Program-made: the position numbers and the translations under genes
Notes under the pieces: model-generated
Database searches by the model: none
Seen by the model: the letters and a program-made list of their open reading frames with translations, nothing else
Told to the model about the DNA's origin: nothing
Shown: positions 9,531 to 18,775 of the stretch, one piece after another
Numbering within the stretch: the first letter of the stretch is position 1
Layout of the letters: each line of letters starts with the position of its first letter
NCBI GenBank assembly: GCA_963756365.1
Contig: CAVWNF010000003.1
Span: 1,054,001-1,118,000 of the forward strand
DNA length: 64,000 nt
From: WHTI01 sp963756365
Lineage (GTDB): Bacteria > Actinomycetota > CADDZG01 > WHSQ01
Reading direction: 5' to 3'

Positions 9531-10145
9531 ATGAAGATCACCGCGACGAGTCGAAGCCGGCCTCGGGACTGCCCTGGTGGCGGCCGTCGTGGCGGTCTCT
9601 GGGTGCTCCGGAGGCGAGATCCCCGCAGCCGAGCCGTCCGACGCCGACGCTGACGCCGAGCACGCCGTGCCTCGCCTCAGGCGCGCCCCACCACGGACCT
9701 CCCGCGCGTCGAGAACAATGCCCAAGGACTTAGCCGTAGGAGGATCGATCGCGCGCTTAAGGACCTGAAGCGTGTGGGGCTGTGGAAGCGTTTGATCGCG
9801 GATGACCTCTATGTGATCGCGATCGGGGCGCGTGAAGGGGAGGCGCGCGTGCCCGACGACCGTCATCTCGCTGAGGCAGCGCTGACCGGCTTCATCGATG
9901 ACGACGGGTTCGGCGGCTACTGCGCGATCACGTTCTATCCGGTCGCCGTCCAACTCGACCTCGGAACCCTCAGGAGGGGCGTCGAGCTCGGCTATTTCGA
10001 GACGGCGCCAACGATGAGACAGATGTGGGCCGGGGTCCTCGGCCACGAACTGGCCCACTGCTTCAACTGGGACGGGGGAGAGCCGTTCGCGGAGCGATGG
10101 GAGGACCGCACGATCGAAGCCCTTCAGGACGCCGGGCTCGAGTGA
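9531..10145 (+). CDS. Putative HELAH-motif lipoprotein (multiple frame breaks)
   Basis: The N-terminal part, in one frame, reads as a lipoprotein signal (ALVAAVVAVSGCSGG with a lipobox cysteine), followed by a low-complexity Pro/Thr linker in the next frame, then a domain in a third frame: RRRIDRALKDLKRVGLWKRL up to VLGHELAHCFNWDGG and the end. About three +1 breaks (near 9540, 9640 and 9680) are needed to join them. HELAH is an HExxH zinc-metallopeptidase motif; no third ligand is certain. I do not recognise the family. Start ATG 9531 lies 17 bases after the dehydrogenase stop. Export and metal binding are inference from the signal and motif. Confidence 0.6.
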
Positions 10146-10173
10146 GCCGATCAAACAAGATCAGCTTGGCAGG

Positions 10174-11592
10174 TTAGGTCCACGAGGGATGATCGATCCC
10201 CTTCACCACGGTGAGAACCCCAAGTCCGCCGAGACCCCGCCCCGAGAGCAGGGTCGACAGCGCCCCCCGCCTGGAGATCGCTCGCAACGCCGCACGGCCG
10301 TCTCCGTTGGCCGAGGCCACCCGTTCCTGTCGCCTGAGGTCTGAGAGGAGGTCCTCCGCCCCGAGGGCGCGCAATGCGTCACCTTGACGGACGAGACCGG
10401 CGACGGTCGCTCCTGCCTCAGTGACGTGTCCCTCGACCACATCCCAGTTCGCATGGGCAGTGATGTCTCGCTGGCCCGGTGCGACCAATGGATCGGCCCC
10501 CGCTCCTTGAGATGAATAGGTCACGATCGTGCCCCCGGGACGGGTAAGTAGTTCGGCCGTGCGATACCCGTAGTCGATGAACACGATGGCTCCCATCTCG
10601 ACCGTCCCGATCGCCGCGTGCACGAACGCTGCGGCTGCGAGGGGGACTTCGGCGCGTTCACCTAGCGCTGGCTGGATCTTGAAACGGCTCACGACCTCGA
10701 GTACCTCGCTCCGTGCCGGACGCCGTTGCTCGGCGAGACCGTTATCCGATACCCCGACGCAGATCTCGACGACACCGTTATCGGTGCCCTCCACGAGCGC
10801 GACCGGGAGGTTGTCGATCACTTCGTTGGCGAAGACGATCCCGTGCTGGCGAGCCCCAGCCACGCGCCCCGTCCACGAGAAGTTCTCGGTGCCTAGACGT
10901 TCTTTCTGTCTACGTGCTAGTTCGTCCAGCGGCTCGACCAACTCGTAGGCGAGGGCTCGGCGGAAGTCTGCGGAGGCTGCCTCCATCACGGCCTCGGCGA
11001 ACGCGCCTTCCCCGGGACCGATCTCGACGATCGAGAAGCGCTCGGGACGATCGGACGATCGCCACACCTCCTCGAACCCGGCGCACCAGAGCGCCCCGAA
11101 CGCGGGATCCAGCTCCGGTGAGGTGACGTAGTCGCCGCGGGTACTGGTGCGTTGTGGACCGGCGGAGTAGTAGCCCGCATCGGGGTCATAGAGGCACATG
11201 TCCATGTAACGGTCGAACGGGAGTGGCCCATCGTCACGGACCTCACGGATGATCCGGTCGAGAAGCTCGGTCACCGCTCCTGCTTCTTGGGCGTGGCGCT
11301 GGGGGACGGCGCGTTCCATGGCGCTCTGTGCGTCGTGCCTCATCCGCTCGTACCAGGCCTTCTTGTCGTCATAGGTGTGCACGTTCGTGAGCGCAGCTTC
11401 GGCGACCCGGATCACGTCCGCGTGACGGCCCGCGTTCGAGTAAAGCGCGATGAGTCGGTCGTAGGGGCCCGTCGAGTCGAACGCACCCCGAACGGTGCCT
11501 TCGTAGAGATCTATCGCTTGTTCGAGGCGGCCCACCTGTTCCATGTTCTGGGCTCGGAGGAACGCCTTAACCATCTCGACGTTGTCACTCAT
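10174..11592 (-). CDS. MidA/NDUFAF7-type SAM-dependent methyltransferase with N-terminal TPR-like extension
   Basis: A 472-residue protein. Residues about 115-472 match the MidA (DUF185, COG1565) family: GDYVTSPELDPAFG, motif I VEIGPGEGAFA, FANEVIDNLPV, FIDYGY and a late DPLVAPGQRDITAH segment. In mitochondria NDUFAF7 methylates an arginine of a complex I subunit; bacterial substrates are largely unknown. The first ~100 residues are extra: helical, with a TPR-like pattern (LEQAIDLYEG, DVIRVAEAAL), probably for protein contact. The ATG at 11592 (MSDNVEMV) is preferred over an ATG six codons upstream. The gene diverges from the DUF2090 gene. Confidence 0.82.
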   Translation of the reverse strand: MSDNVEMVKAFLRAQNMEQVGRLEQAIDLYEGTVRGAFDSTGPYDRLIALYSNAGRHADVIRVAEAALTNVHTYDDKKAWYERMRHDAQSAMERAVPQRHAQEAGAVTELLDRIIREVRDDGPLPFDRYMDMCLYDPDAGYYSAGPQRTSTRGDYVTSPELDPAFGALWCAGFEEVWRSSDRPERFSIVEIGPGEGAFAEAVMEAASADFRRALAYELVEPLDELARRQKERLGTENFSWTGRVAGARQHGIVFANEVIDNLPVALVEGTDNGVVEICVGVSDNGLAEQRRPARSEVLEVVSRFKIQPALGERAEVPLAAAAFVHAAIGTVEMGAIVFIDYGYRTAELLTRPGGTIVTYSSQGAGADPLVAPGQRDITAHANWDVVEGHVTEAGATVAGLVRQGDALRALGAEDLLSDLRRQERVASANGDGRAALRAISRRGALSTLLSGRGLGGLGVLTVVKGIDHPSWT

Positions 11593-11713
11593 GGATAGAT
11601 GGAACCACAACCGGCTCGGGAGCGATCGCCTCGCATCGCTTAGGCTGGGAGAACGATCATGTCTACTTTGAAGCTGCCATGGGCCCTCTGGCCCGGCACC
11701 GAGGAGGTAACAG

Positions 11714-12616
11714 ATGGCACTTGGTTATGAAGGGGATCTCTACATCCTCGCCTTCGACCATAGAGGTTCGTTCCAGAAGAAGATGTTCGGGATCGAGGGC
11801 GATCCCACCCCGGAGGAGACCGACCGCATCATCGATGCGAAGCGGCTCATCTACGAAGGGTTCCTACGCGCGATAGACGAAGGCGCGCCGAAGGATGCCG
11901 GCGGGATCCTCGTCGACGAGCAGTTCGGGACAGACGTCGCCCGCGAGGCAACCGGCAAGGGTCTGCTGCTGGCGATGCCGGTCGAGAAGTCCGGTCAGAA
12001 CGAGTTCGACTTCCAGTACGACGAGGACTTCGGCAAGCACATCGAGGACTTCAACCCAGCGTTCTCCAAGGTGCTGGTTCGGTACAACCCCGAGGGCGAC
12101 CAGGACATGAACAAGCGCCAGTCCGAGAGGCTCAAGAAGCTCGGCGACTGGCTTCACGAGAACGATCGCAAGTATCTGTTCGAACTACTAGTGCCTGCCG
12201 AGGATGCCCAGCTCGAGGCCGTTGGCGGAGACGCGGATCGCTTCGACAAGGAGGTCCGTCCCGCTCTGATGCTGCAGGCGATCAAAGACCTGCATGCCGC
12301 CGGGGTCGAGCCGGACATCTGGAAGATCGAGGGGATCGACGCGCGTGAGGACTGCGAGACGATCGCGAACGAGACCCGGAAGGACGGACGCGAGAACGTC
12401 GTGTGCGTCGTGCTCGGGCGGGGTGCCAACGATGAGGCCGTCGATCACTGGCTCCGTCAGGGTGCTGGAGTTCCCGGCTACGTGGGCTTCGCGATCGGAC
12501 GCACGATCTGGTGGGATGCCCTGAAGGGGTTCCTCGACGGGGACAAGTCGCGCGACGACGCCACCGCCGAGATCAGCAAGAACTACCGGCGCTTCATCAC
12601 CACCTACACAACCTGA
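11714..12616 (+). CDS. DUF2090-domain protein (deoxyketogluconate-phosphate aldolase-like)
   Basis: A 300-residue TIM-barrel-like protein resembling the C-terminal DUF2090 domain of IolC fusion proteins: early AFDHRGSFQKKMFG, middle GGILVDEQFGTDVA, late VLGRGANDEAVDHWL and GYVGFAIGRTIWWDAL. In IolC fusions this domain is thought to be the 2-deoxy-5-keto-gluconate-6-phosphate aldolase part of inositol catabolism; here it stands alone without the kinase and no other iol gene is near. Start ATG follows GAGGAGG with six-base spacing. The stop lies four bases before thrS, so the two may be cotranscribed. Confidence 0.78.
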   Translation: MALGYEGDLYILAFDHRGSFQKKMFGIEGDPTPEETDRIIDAKRLIYEGFLRAIDEGAPKDAGGILVDEQFGTDVAREATGKGLLLAMPVEKSGQNEFDFQYDEDFGKHIEDFNPAFSKVLVRYNPEGDQDMNKRQSERLKKLGDWLHENDRKYLFELLVPAEDAQLEAVGGDADRFDKEVRPALMLQAIKDLHAAGVEPDIWKIEGIDAREDCETIANETRKDGRENVVCVVLGRGANDEAVDHWLRQGAGVPGYVGFAIGRTIWWDALKGFLDGDKSRDDATAEISKNYRRFITTYTT

Positions 12617-12620
12617 TCGC

Positions 12621-14558
12621 GTGATCACAGCAACCGCTGATGGGACCAAGGATGGTTTCGCTCTGGCCAAGGAGGCCGGAGCGAAGGCTCCACTCGCGCT
12701 CGTTGCAGACGGCCGCCAGCGCGATCTGGCATTCGTCCCGGAGACCGGTGCAGAGGTTGAGGTCGTTACAACCACCGACGAACTCGGGCGCGAGATCATG
12801 CGCCACTCGACCGCCCACGTCCTAGCCCAAGCCGTGTTGAGGCTCTATCCGGGAGCGAAGTACACGATCGGTCCGCCGATCGAGGACGGGTTCTATTACG
12901 ACTTCGACGTCGAGGTTCCGTTCACCCCGGATGACCTCGAACGGATCGAGACCGAGATGAAGAAGATCCTCAAGGAGAACCAGCGCTTCGAGCGGGCCGT
13001 TGTCAGCCGCGATGAGGCGTTCGAGTTCTTCAGCGACCAGCCCTACAAGATCGAGATCATCCAAGGTGTGGACGCCGGCGATCCCACGCAGGCGGCCGCG
13101 GCAGAAGGAACCGAGATCAGCTTCTACCGGAACGTCACCGGTGACGGTGAGGTGGCGTTCACGGACCTGTGCCGCGGCCCCCACGTGCCGGGGACGTCGC
13201 GGATCAAGGCCTTCAAGCTGCTTCGCAGCGCGGGGGCGTACTGGCGAGGTGATGAAACCCGGCCGATGCTCCAACGCATCTATGGGACGGCGTGGGAGTC
13301 GAAGGATGCACTCGACGCTTACCTCACCAGGCTCGAGGAAGCCGAGAAACGCGATCATCGGAAACTCGGCAGGGACCTCGACCTGTACTCGTGGGCTGAC
13401 GAGGTCGGACCTGGACTCGCCCTGTGGCATCCGCGCGGAGCGATCGTCCGTAAGACGCTCGAGGATCTCGCACGCGAGATGCATCAGGCGCGTGGCTACC
13501 AGCCGGTGTTCACCCCCCACCTCGGCAAGTCGAAGTTGTGGGAGACCTCGGGGCACCTCGGGTGGTACCGGGAGAACATGTTCCCGACGATGGAACTGGA
13601 CGGGGCCGAGTACCTGAACAAGCCGATGAACTGTCCGTTCCACATCTTGATCTTCAAGAGCAGGACCCGCTCGTACCGAGAGCTTCCGCTCCGTCTTTCG
13701 GAACTCGGGACCGTGTACAGGTACGAGCGATCGGGGACGCTCCACGGGTTGATGCGGACGAGGGGCCTGACCCAGGACGACAGTCACATCTTCTGCCGCC
13801 CGGATCAGGTCGTGGACGAGATCGTCGATGTGATCGGTTTCTTCCGAGACCTCTACGCGACGGTCGGACTTGGCCCCGATTCCGTGCGGTTCTCGACCCG
13901 CCCAGAGAAGTCGGTGGGCGCGGACGAACTATGGGAAGCGGCCGAGGCAGCGATCCCAGAGGCTCTCGATCGCGCCGGTATCGAATACACGGTCGATGCC
14001 GGAGATGGGGCGTTCTACGGCCCGAAGATCGACATCGACATCAGGGACGCGATCGGCCGCTTCTGGCAGGTGGCGACGATCCAGGTCGATTTCCAGCTTC
14101 CAGAACGATTCGAACTCGAGTACGTCGATCAGAACGGCGAGCGTGTCCGCCCCGTCATGATCCATCGTGCTCTGTACGGGTCGATCGAGAGATTCATAGG
14201 TGTTCTGGTCGAGCACTTCGCGGGGGCGTTCCCCACTTGGCTAGCGCCAGTTCAAGCCGTGCTGATCCCGATCGCGGATCGTCACCTGGAATACGCACAC
14301 AAGGTCGCGCGGGATCTATCCGCCATGGGGGTTCGCGCCGAGGTCGATGGTTCCGACAACACCATGGGAGCCAAGATCCGACATCAGCAGATGCAGAAGG
14401 TCCCCTACATGCTGATCGTCGGCGATGACGAGGCCGCGAGCGGCACGGTATCCGTCAGACCGCGTACGGGAGACGAACAGAGAGGTGTCGTGGCCACCGA
14501 GTTCGCCCGCCGGATAGTTGACGAGATCGATACCCGCGCGCTCGAGCTCGGGAAGTGA
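12621..14558 (+). CDS. thrS: Threonine--tRNA ligase
   Basis: A 645-residue class II synthetase that charges tRNA-Thr in the cytoplasm. Domains in order: short TGS domain (1-50), editing domain with HSTAH (H62, H66) and the CRGPHVP zinc/editing segment, catalytic core with motif 1 (PRGAIVRKTLED), motif 2 (TVYRYERSGTLHGLMRTRG) and motif 3 (PVMIHRALYGSIERF), and an anticodon-binding domain. Start is GTG 12621. The HIT gene overlaps its stop. In mycobacteria the same thrS-HIT-pgsA1-patA-pimA order exists. No T-box leader is seen. Confidence 0.97.
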   Translation: MITATADGTKDGFALAKEAGAKAPLALVADGRQRDLAFVPETGAEVEVVTTTDELGREIMRHSTAHVLAQAVLRLYPGAKYTIGPPIEDGFYYDFDVEVPFTPDDLERIETEMKKILKENQRFERAVVSRDEAFEFFSDQPYKIEIIQGVDAGDPTQAAAAEGTEISFYRNVTGDGEVAFTDLCRGPHVPGTSRIKAFKLLRSAGAYWRGDETRPMLQRIYGTAWESKDALDAYLTRLEEAEKRDHRKLGRDLDLYSWADEVGPGLALWHPRGAIVRKTLEDLAREMHQARGYQPVFTPHLGKSKLWETSGHLGWYRENMFPTMELDGAEYLNKPMNCPFHILIFKSRTRSYRELPLRLSELGTVYRYERSGTLHGLMRTRGLTQDDSHIFCRPDQVVDEIVDVIGFFRDLYATVGLGPDSVRFSTRPEKSVGADELWEAAEAAIPEALDRAGIEYTVDAGDGAFYGPKIDIDIRDAIGRFWQVATIQVDFQLPERFELEYVDQNGERVRPVMIHRALYGSIERFIGVLVEHFAGAFPTWLAPVQAVLIPIADRHLEYAHKVARDLSAMGVRAEVDGSDNTMGAKIRHQQMQKVPYMLIVGDDEAASGTVSVRPRTGDEQRGVVATEFARRIVDEIDTRALELGK

Positions 14559-15047
14559 TGGAGCGGCTGTGGAGCCCCTGGAGGATGCAGTACGTGACCT
14601 CCGCCGGAGGTGACGACGCCTGCATCTTCTGCGCTCACCTCGAGGCAGGAGATGACGAGGCCGCTCATATCCTGTGGCGCGGCGAGCATGTCTTCGTGCT
14701 TCTCAACGCGTTCCCGTACAACAGCGGTCATCTGATGATCGCTCCGCTGGAGCACCTCGGGCACCTTTCGGAACTCGGGGCGTCGGCGCGCCATGAGTTG
14801 ATGGAGACGACGAACGCGTGCGGTCGATGCCGTTTCAGAGGCGATGTCGCCTCAGGGCTTCAACGTCGGTATGAACCTCGGCCACGCGGCGGGTGCTGGC
14901 ATCCCCGGTCACCTGCACATGCATGTGGTTCCGCGGTGGGGCGGCGACACGAACTTCATGACGACCGTGGGCGACACGAAGGTTCTCCCGGAGATGCTGG
15001 CAGAGACCGACGCCAAACTGCGGCCGCTCTTCGCTTCCTCCCCCTAG
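14558..15047 (+). CDS. HIT-family hydrolase/phosphorylase (one frame break)
   Basis: About 162 residues after repairing a +1 break near 14817 (TTNA should run into AVDAVSEAM). The N-terminal part has the zinc-type CIFC pair and YNSGHLMIAP; the C-terminal part has the histidine triad HLHMHVVPRW. The syntenic mycobacterial protein Rv2613c is an Ap4A phosphorylase, so a diadenosine-polyphosphate role is likely. The start overlaps the thrS stop (tgATG; a GTG three bases earlier is also possible). Its TAG at 15045-15047 overlaps the TAG of the convergent EF-G gene, leaving no intergenic space. Confidence 0.88.
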
Positions 15048-17114
15048 GACCCGTGTGCGTCTTTCTTCACCGCGTCCAGGACCTTCTGGGCGAGGTCGTG
15101 GGGAACCTCCTGGTAGTGGCTGAAGTTCCACGAGAAGGTTCCTTGGCCCCCGGTCATCGAGCGAAGGTCGGTCGCGTAGTGGGTGACCTCCGCGAAGGGG
15201 ACCTTCGCCTTCACGATCTGTCGTCCGCCACCGACGGTATCGATACCCTCCGGGATCCCTCTTCGCTTCTGGAGGTCGCCCATGATGTCGCCCGTGAAAG
15301 CTTCCGGAACCATCACCTCGACCTCCCATACGGGCTCTAGCACCGAGACGCCGGCTTTCGCCGCCGCGTCCTTCAGGGCCGGCGCTTCCGGCGAGTTGGA
15401 AGGCCATGTCGGAGGAGTCGACCGAGTGGTACTTCCCGTCATACAACTCGACCTTGATGTCGATCATCGGGTAGCCGGTGCCTGCGCCGTTCTCCATCGC
15501 CGCCTTGACGCCCTTCTCTACCGACGGGATCCACTGGTTCGGGATCGACCCACCGAAGATCTTGTCTTCGTAGACGAACCCCTCTCCGCGGGGAAGTGGC
15601 TCGACCCTCACGTTGCAGATCCCGTACTGGCCGTGTCCCCCGGATTGCTTGACGTGTCTGCCGAGAGCATCCGCCTTGCTTTTCAGCGTGGTCCGGTAAG
15701 GCACGATGAACGGGACCTCCACCACCTCGACCGAGAACTTGTCCTTCAGGTGATGGAGGACCGTGTCGAGGTGGGCGTCACCCATGCCCCACAGGATCGT
15801 CTGGTGGGTCTCGTCGTTGCGTTCGAGTTTCACCGAAGAGTCTTCCTCGATGAGCTTGTGGAGGCCGATCATCAACTTGTCTTCGTCACCCTTTGACTTG
15901 GGTTCGATCGCCTTGGGGAGGAGTGGCTCGGGCGGGTTGATCCGCGGCAAGACGACTGGATCGTTCTTGTCGGCGAGGGTGTCGCCAGTGAGCGTGTGGT
16001 TGAGCTTGGCGATCGCGCCGAGGTCGCCGGCAACGATCTGGTCGACGTTCTCCTGTGTCTTCCCGCGCATCGTGAAGACGCCTCCGACACGTTCGTCGAT
16101 GTTCTGCGAGGAGTTGTGTATCTGTCCCTCCGCCGTGACTGTCCCTGAATACACGCGGAAGAACGAGATACGGCCCACATAGGGGTCGGTCGTCGTCTTG
16201 AACACGAGTGCCGACATCGGCGCATCCGACTTCGCCTCTCGTGATTTTCCATCTTCGGTCTCGATCGGCGGACGATCGAGTGGAGAGGGACCGGCCGCGA
16301 CGATCACATCGGCGAGGCGATCGATCCCGATCAACTTCGTGGCGGCCCCGCAGAAGACGGGGAAGATCGTTGCCTCATCGATCCCCTCGTGGAGCGCTCT
16401 CACGATCTCTTCCCGAGTGATCTCGCCGCCCTCGAGATAGCGCTCGAGAAGAGCGTCATCGGTCTCGGCGACAGAATCGAGCAGGTCGGTGCGTACCTCA
16501 TCTACGCGGGCCTGACGTTCTTCAGGGATGGGCTCTTCGCTCGACTTCCCGTCGGGCTTGTACGCGAACGCGGCGACGTCGATGACGGAGATGATCCCGT
16601 GGAAGTCATGCTCCTGACCGAGGGGAAGATTGAGGGGAGCGCAACCTTTGCCGAACGTGTCGCGCAGCTGCTCGAGGGTTCGACGGAACGATGCGTTCTC
16701 GCGTTCGAGCTTGTTGACGAAGATCATCCTGGGGAGCCCCAGCTCCTCCGCGTAGTTCCATGCGACCTGAGTCTGGACCTCGACGCCCTCGACCCCTGAA
16801 ACGACGAATATCGCAAGGTCTGCGACCCTCATCGCCGCTCTCATCTCGCCGATGAAGTCGGCATAGCCGGGTGCATCGAGAACGTTGATCTTGCAGTCGT
16901 TCCATTCAAGGGGGGCCAGCGCGGTGGCGACCGAGATGCCCCTCCGATGTTCTTCTTCGTCGAAGTCGGTCACGGTGTTGCCATCCTCGATCGTCCCTAG
17001 GCGCGTAGATGCACCAGAGAGAAAGAGGAGGGCTTCGGCCAGGGATGTCTTCCCTGACGAGCCATGTCCCACCAGGACGACGTTCCGGATGTTCTCGGTG
17101 GCGTAGCTCTTCAT
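15044..17114 (-). CDS. Elongation factor G-like translational GTPase (EF-G2 type, one frame break)
   Basis: About 689 residues after repairing a +1 break near 15385 (MAFQLAGSA should continue into LKDAAAKAGVSV). G1 is GHGSSGKTS, switch I region RRGISVATAL, G3 DAPGYADF, G4 NKLERE; domain II, III, IV (HVKQSGGHGQYG) and V (EPVWEVEV) follow in EF-G order. The altered P-loop and the overall pattern fit the second EF-G paralogue of actinobacteria, close to but distinct from the canonical FusA beside rpsL/tuf. Its exact role is not established here. It starts ATG 17114 after GGGGGGAACGCG and is convergent with the HIT gene, interrupting the thrS-pgsA1 run. Confidence 0.88.
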
Positions 17115-17231
17115 TCGCGTTCCCCCCGATCACGGCGTGAATGGCAGAAGGCCAATCGTAGCCGCCCGTGTGGGAAGGTGATAGAGGAACCTGGTCCAGA
17201 ATCCGTCGCACCTACGGGGGTCCTTTGAACG

Positions 17232-17834
17232 ATGCTCAACGCTAGAGTCAGAGCCGGGTGGGATCGCTTCATGCGTCCCATCGGTCGAGCCGTAGCCCGT
17301 TCGGGGATCTCTCCCGACGCGATCACCTATCTCAGCGTGGTCCTCGCCGGCATAGCGGCATACCTGATCGTCGATGGGCGCCTCCTTTTTGCCGGGATCG
17401 TCTCCACGGCGGCCGGGGTCGCCGACCTTTTCGATGGGGCAGTAGCGAAAGCGAAAGGCGTCACGAGCAAGTTCGGGGCGGTGCTGGATTCCACCACGGA
17501 CCGACTGACGGACGCCCTCGTGTTCCTACCGATCGTCTGGCTGTACTCCGTATCGCCAGACGTGCCATCTCACGATGAACCGTGGGTCGCGGTCGCAGCC
17601 ATGGTCGCCTTGGTCGCTTCATTCTTGGTCTCGTACGTAAAGGCGCGAGCGGAAGGGCTCGGCTTCGACGCGAACGTTGGGATAGCGGAGCGTGCAGAGC
17701 GGCTCATCCTCATCAACGCAGCCCTGATCCTAGATTTCGTCCCGGTAGCGACGGTGATCCTTGCCCTCGCCGCGATCGTCACCTTCTTCCAACGGATCGT
17801 GCATGTCCGAAGGCAGGCGGTCAGTGCCGGGTAG
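17232..17834 (+). CDS. pgsA1: CDP-alcohol phosphatidyltransferase, probable phosphatidylinositol-phosphate synthase
   Basis: A 200-residue polytopic membrane enzyme. The CDP-OH-P motif is present as DLFDGAVAKAKG followed by GAVLDSTTDR, i.e. D-x2-D-G-x2-A-(R replaced by K) and G-x3-D-x3-D. The family joins CDP-diacylglycerol to an alcohol; in actinobacteria the enzyme in this context uses inositol-1-phosphate to make phosphatidylinositol phosphate. The position just before patA and pimA supports that substrate. Start ATG 17232; the acyltransferase gene begins inside or at its end. The Arg-to-Lys change in the motif is a small oddity. Confidence 0.86.
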   Translation: MLNARVRAGWDRFMRPIGRAVARSGISPDAITYLSVVLAGIAAYLIVDGRLLFAGIVSTAAGVADLFDGAVAKAKGVTSKFGAVLDSTTDRLTDALVFLPIVWLYSVSPDVPSHDEPWVAVAAMVALVASFLVSYVKARAEGLGFDANVGIAERAERLILINAALILDFVPVATVILALAAIVTFFQRIVHVRRQAVSAG

Positions 17835-18762
17835 GTACCGACGACCCCCGGACGAGGGGCGACTTATCCAGCTCGTTTACTACCTGTTCGTTGGCGCCTC
17901 GTTCGTAGCGCGCGCCCTTCCGGAACGGATCTCCTATGGATTGGCTCGCGTTGCTGGCCGGCTCGCCGCGAGGTTCTCGAAGAAGCGATCGCAGGTGCGC
18001 CGAAACCTTGCGCGCACCTCGGGGATCGGTATCGATTCACCGGCCATGGACGATCTGGTCGTCGAGGCGTATCGGTCGTACGCGCGCTACTGGCTGGAGA
18101 CCTTCGCCCTCGTTCGGGAGGACAAGGAGTTCTTCCTCGATCGCTTCCGCTGCCCGACGCAAGACCACCTCTTCTCCCACCTGGGCGAGGGTAGGGGAGC
18201 CATCGTGGTGGTCGGACATCTCGGTAACTGGGACGCGGCAGGAGCGTGGGTGGGTGCGAACGGCCATCTACTCGTGACCGTCGCCGAGGTACTGAAGCCC
18301 CGGAGGATGTTCGAGTTCTTCGCTGCCCACAGAGCCCGATTGGGGATGGTGATCCATCCTGCCGAGAGCGGGGTGACGACGAAACTGGCCGACGCCGTGA
18401 TGGGCGGTGCCGTGGTTGCGATCCTCGGTGACCGAGACCTCAAGGGTCGAGGGCCCGAGGTCGAGTTCTTCGGCGAGCGCGTTCCGTTCCCCGCGGGACC
18501 GGCTTCTGTTGCGCTCAAGACTGGGGCCATTGTGTGTGTCGCAGGGGTCTATGGCGTAGTGCACGAGGACGGCAAGAGGGGATGGGTTGCGGACATCACC
18601 GAACCTCTCGATCCACCTGCGGGAGAAGGCCCCGAAGCCGTGGCTGAGTTCACCCAGAGGATCGCGCGCGAGCTAGAGCGCATGATCGCATCGAGACCGG
18701 AGGAGTGGCACGTCTTCCAACCCTTCTGGCCGGCCGATCGAGCGCGACGAGCCGAGACTTGA
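17803..18762 (+). CDS. patA: Phosphatidylinositol mannoside acyltransferase (LpxL/HtrB family)
   Basis: About 319 residues of the lysophospholipid acyltransferase superfamily, with the HxxxxD catalytic box in VVGHLGNWDAAG, a GDRDLKGRGPEVEFFG segment and the HVFQPFWP tail typical of actinobacterial PatA. It would acylate a mannose of phosphatidylinositol mannoside at the inner face of the membrane. Start is either ATG 17803 (overlapping pgsA1 by 32 bases) or GTG 17824. Placement between pgsA1 and pimA matches Rv2611c. Confidence 0.87.
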   Translation: MSEGRRSVPGRYRRPPDEGRLIQLVYYLFVGASFVARALPERISYGLARVAGRLAARFSKKRSQVRRNLARTSGIGIDSPAMDDLVVEAYRSYARYWLETFALVREDKEFFLDRFRCPTQDHLFSHLGEGRGAIVVVGHLGNWDAAGAWVGANGHLLVTVAEVLKPRRMFEFFAAHRARLGMVIHPAESGVTTKLADAVMGGAVVAILGDRDLKGRGPEVEFFGERVPFPAGPASVALKTGAIVCVAGVYGVVHEDGKRGWVADITEPLDPPAGEGPEAVAEFTQRIARELERMIASRPEEWHVFQPFWPADRARRAET

Positions 18763-18775
18763 GCCGAGGCGCGCT

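Noticed and set aside
12822..13787. 321-codon minus-strand open frame opposite thrS
   Set aside because: Shadow of thrS, whose class II motifs are unambiguous.
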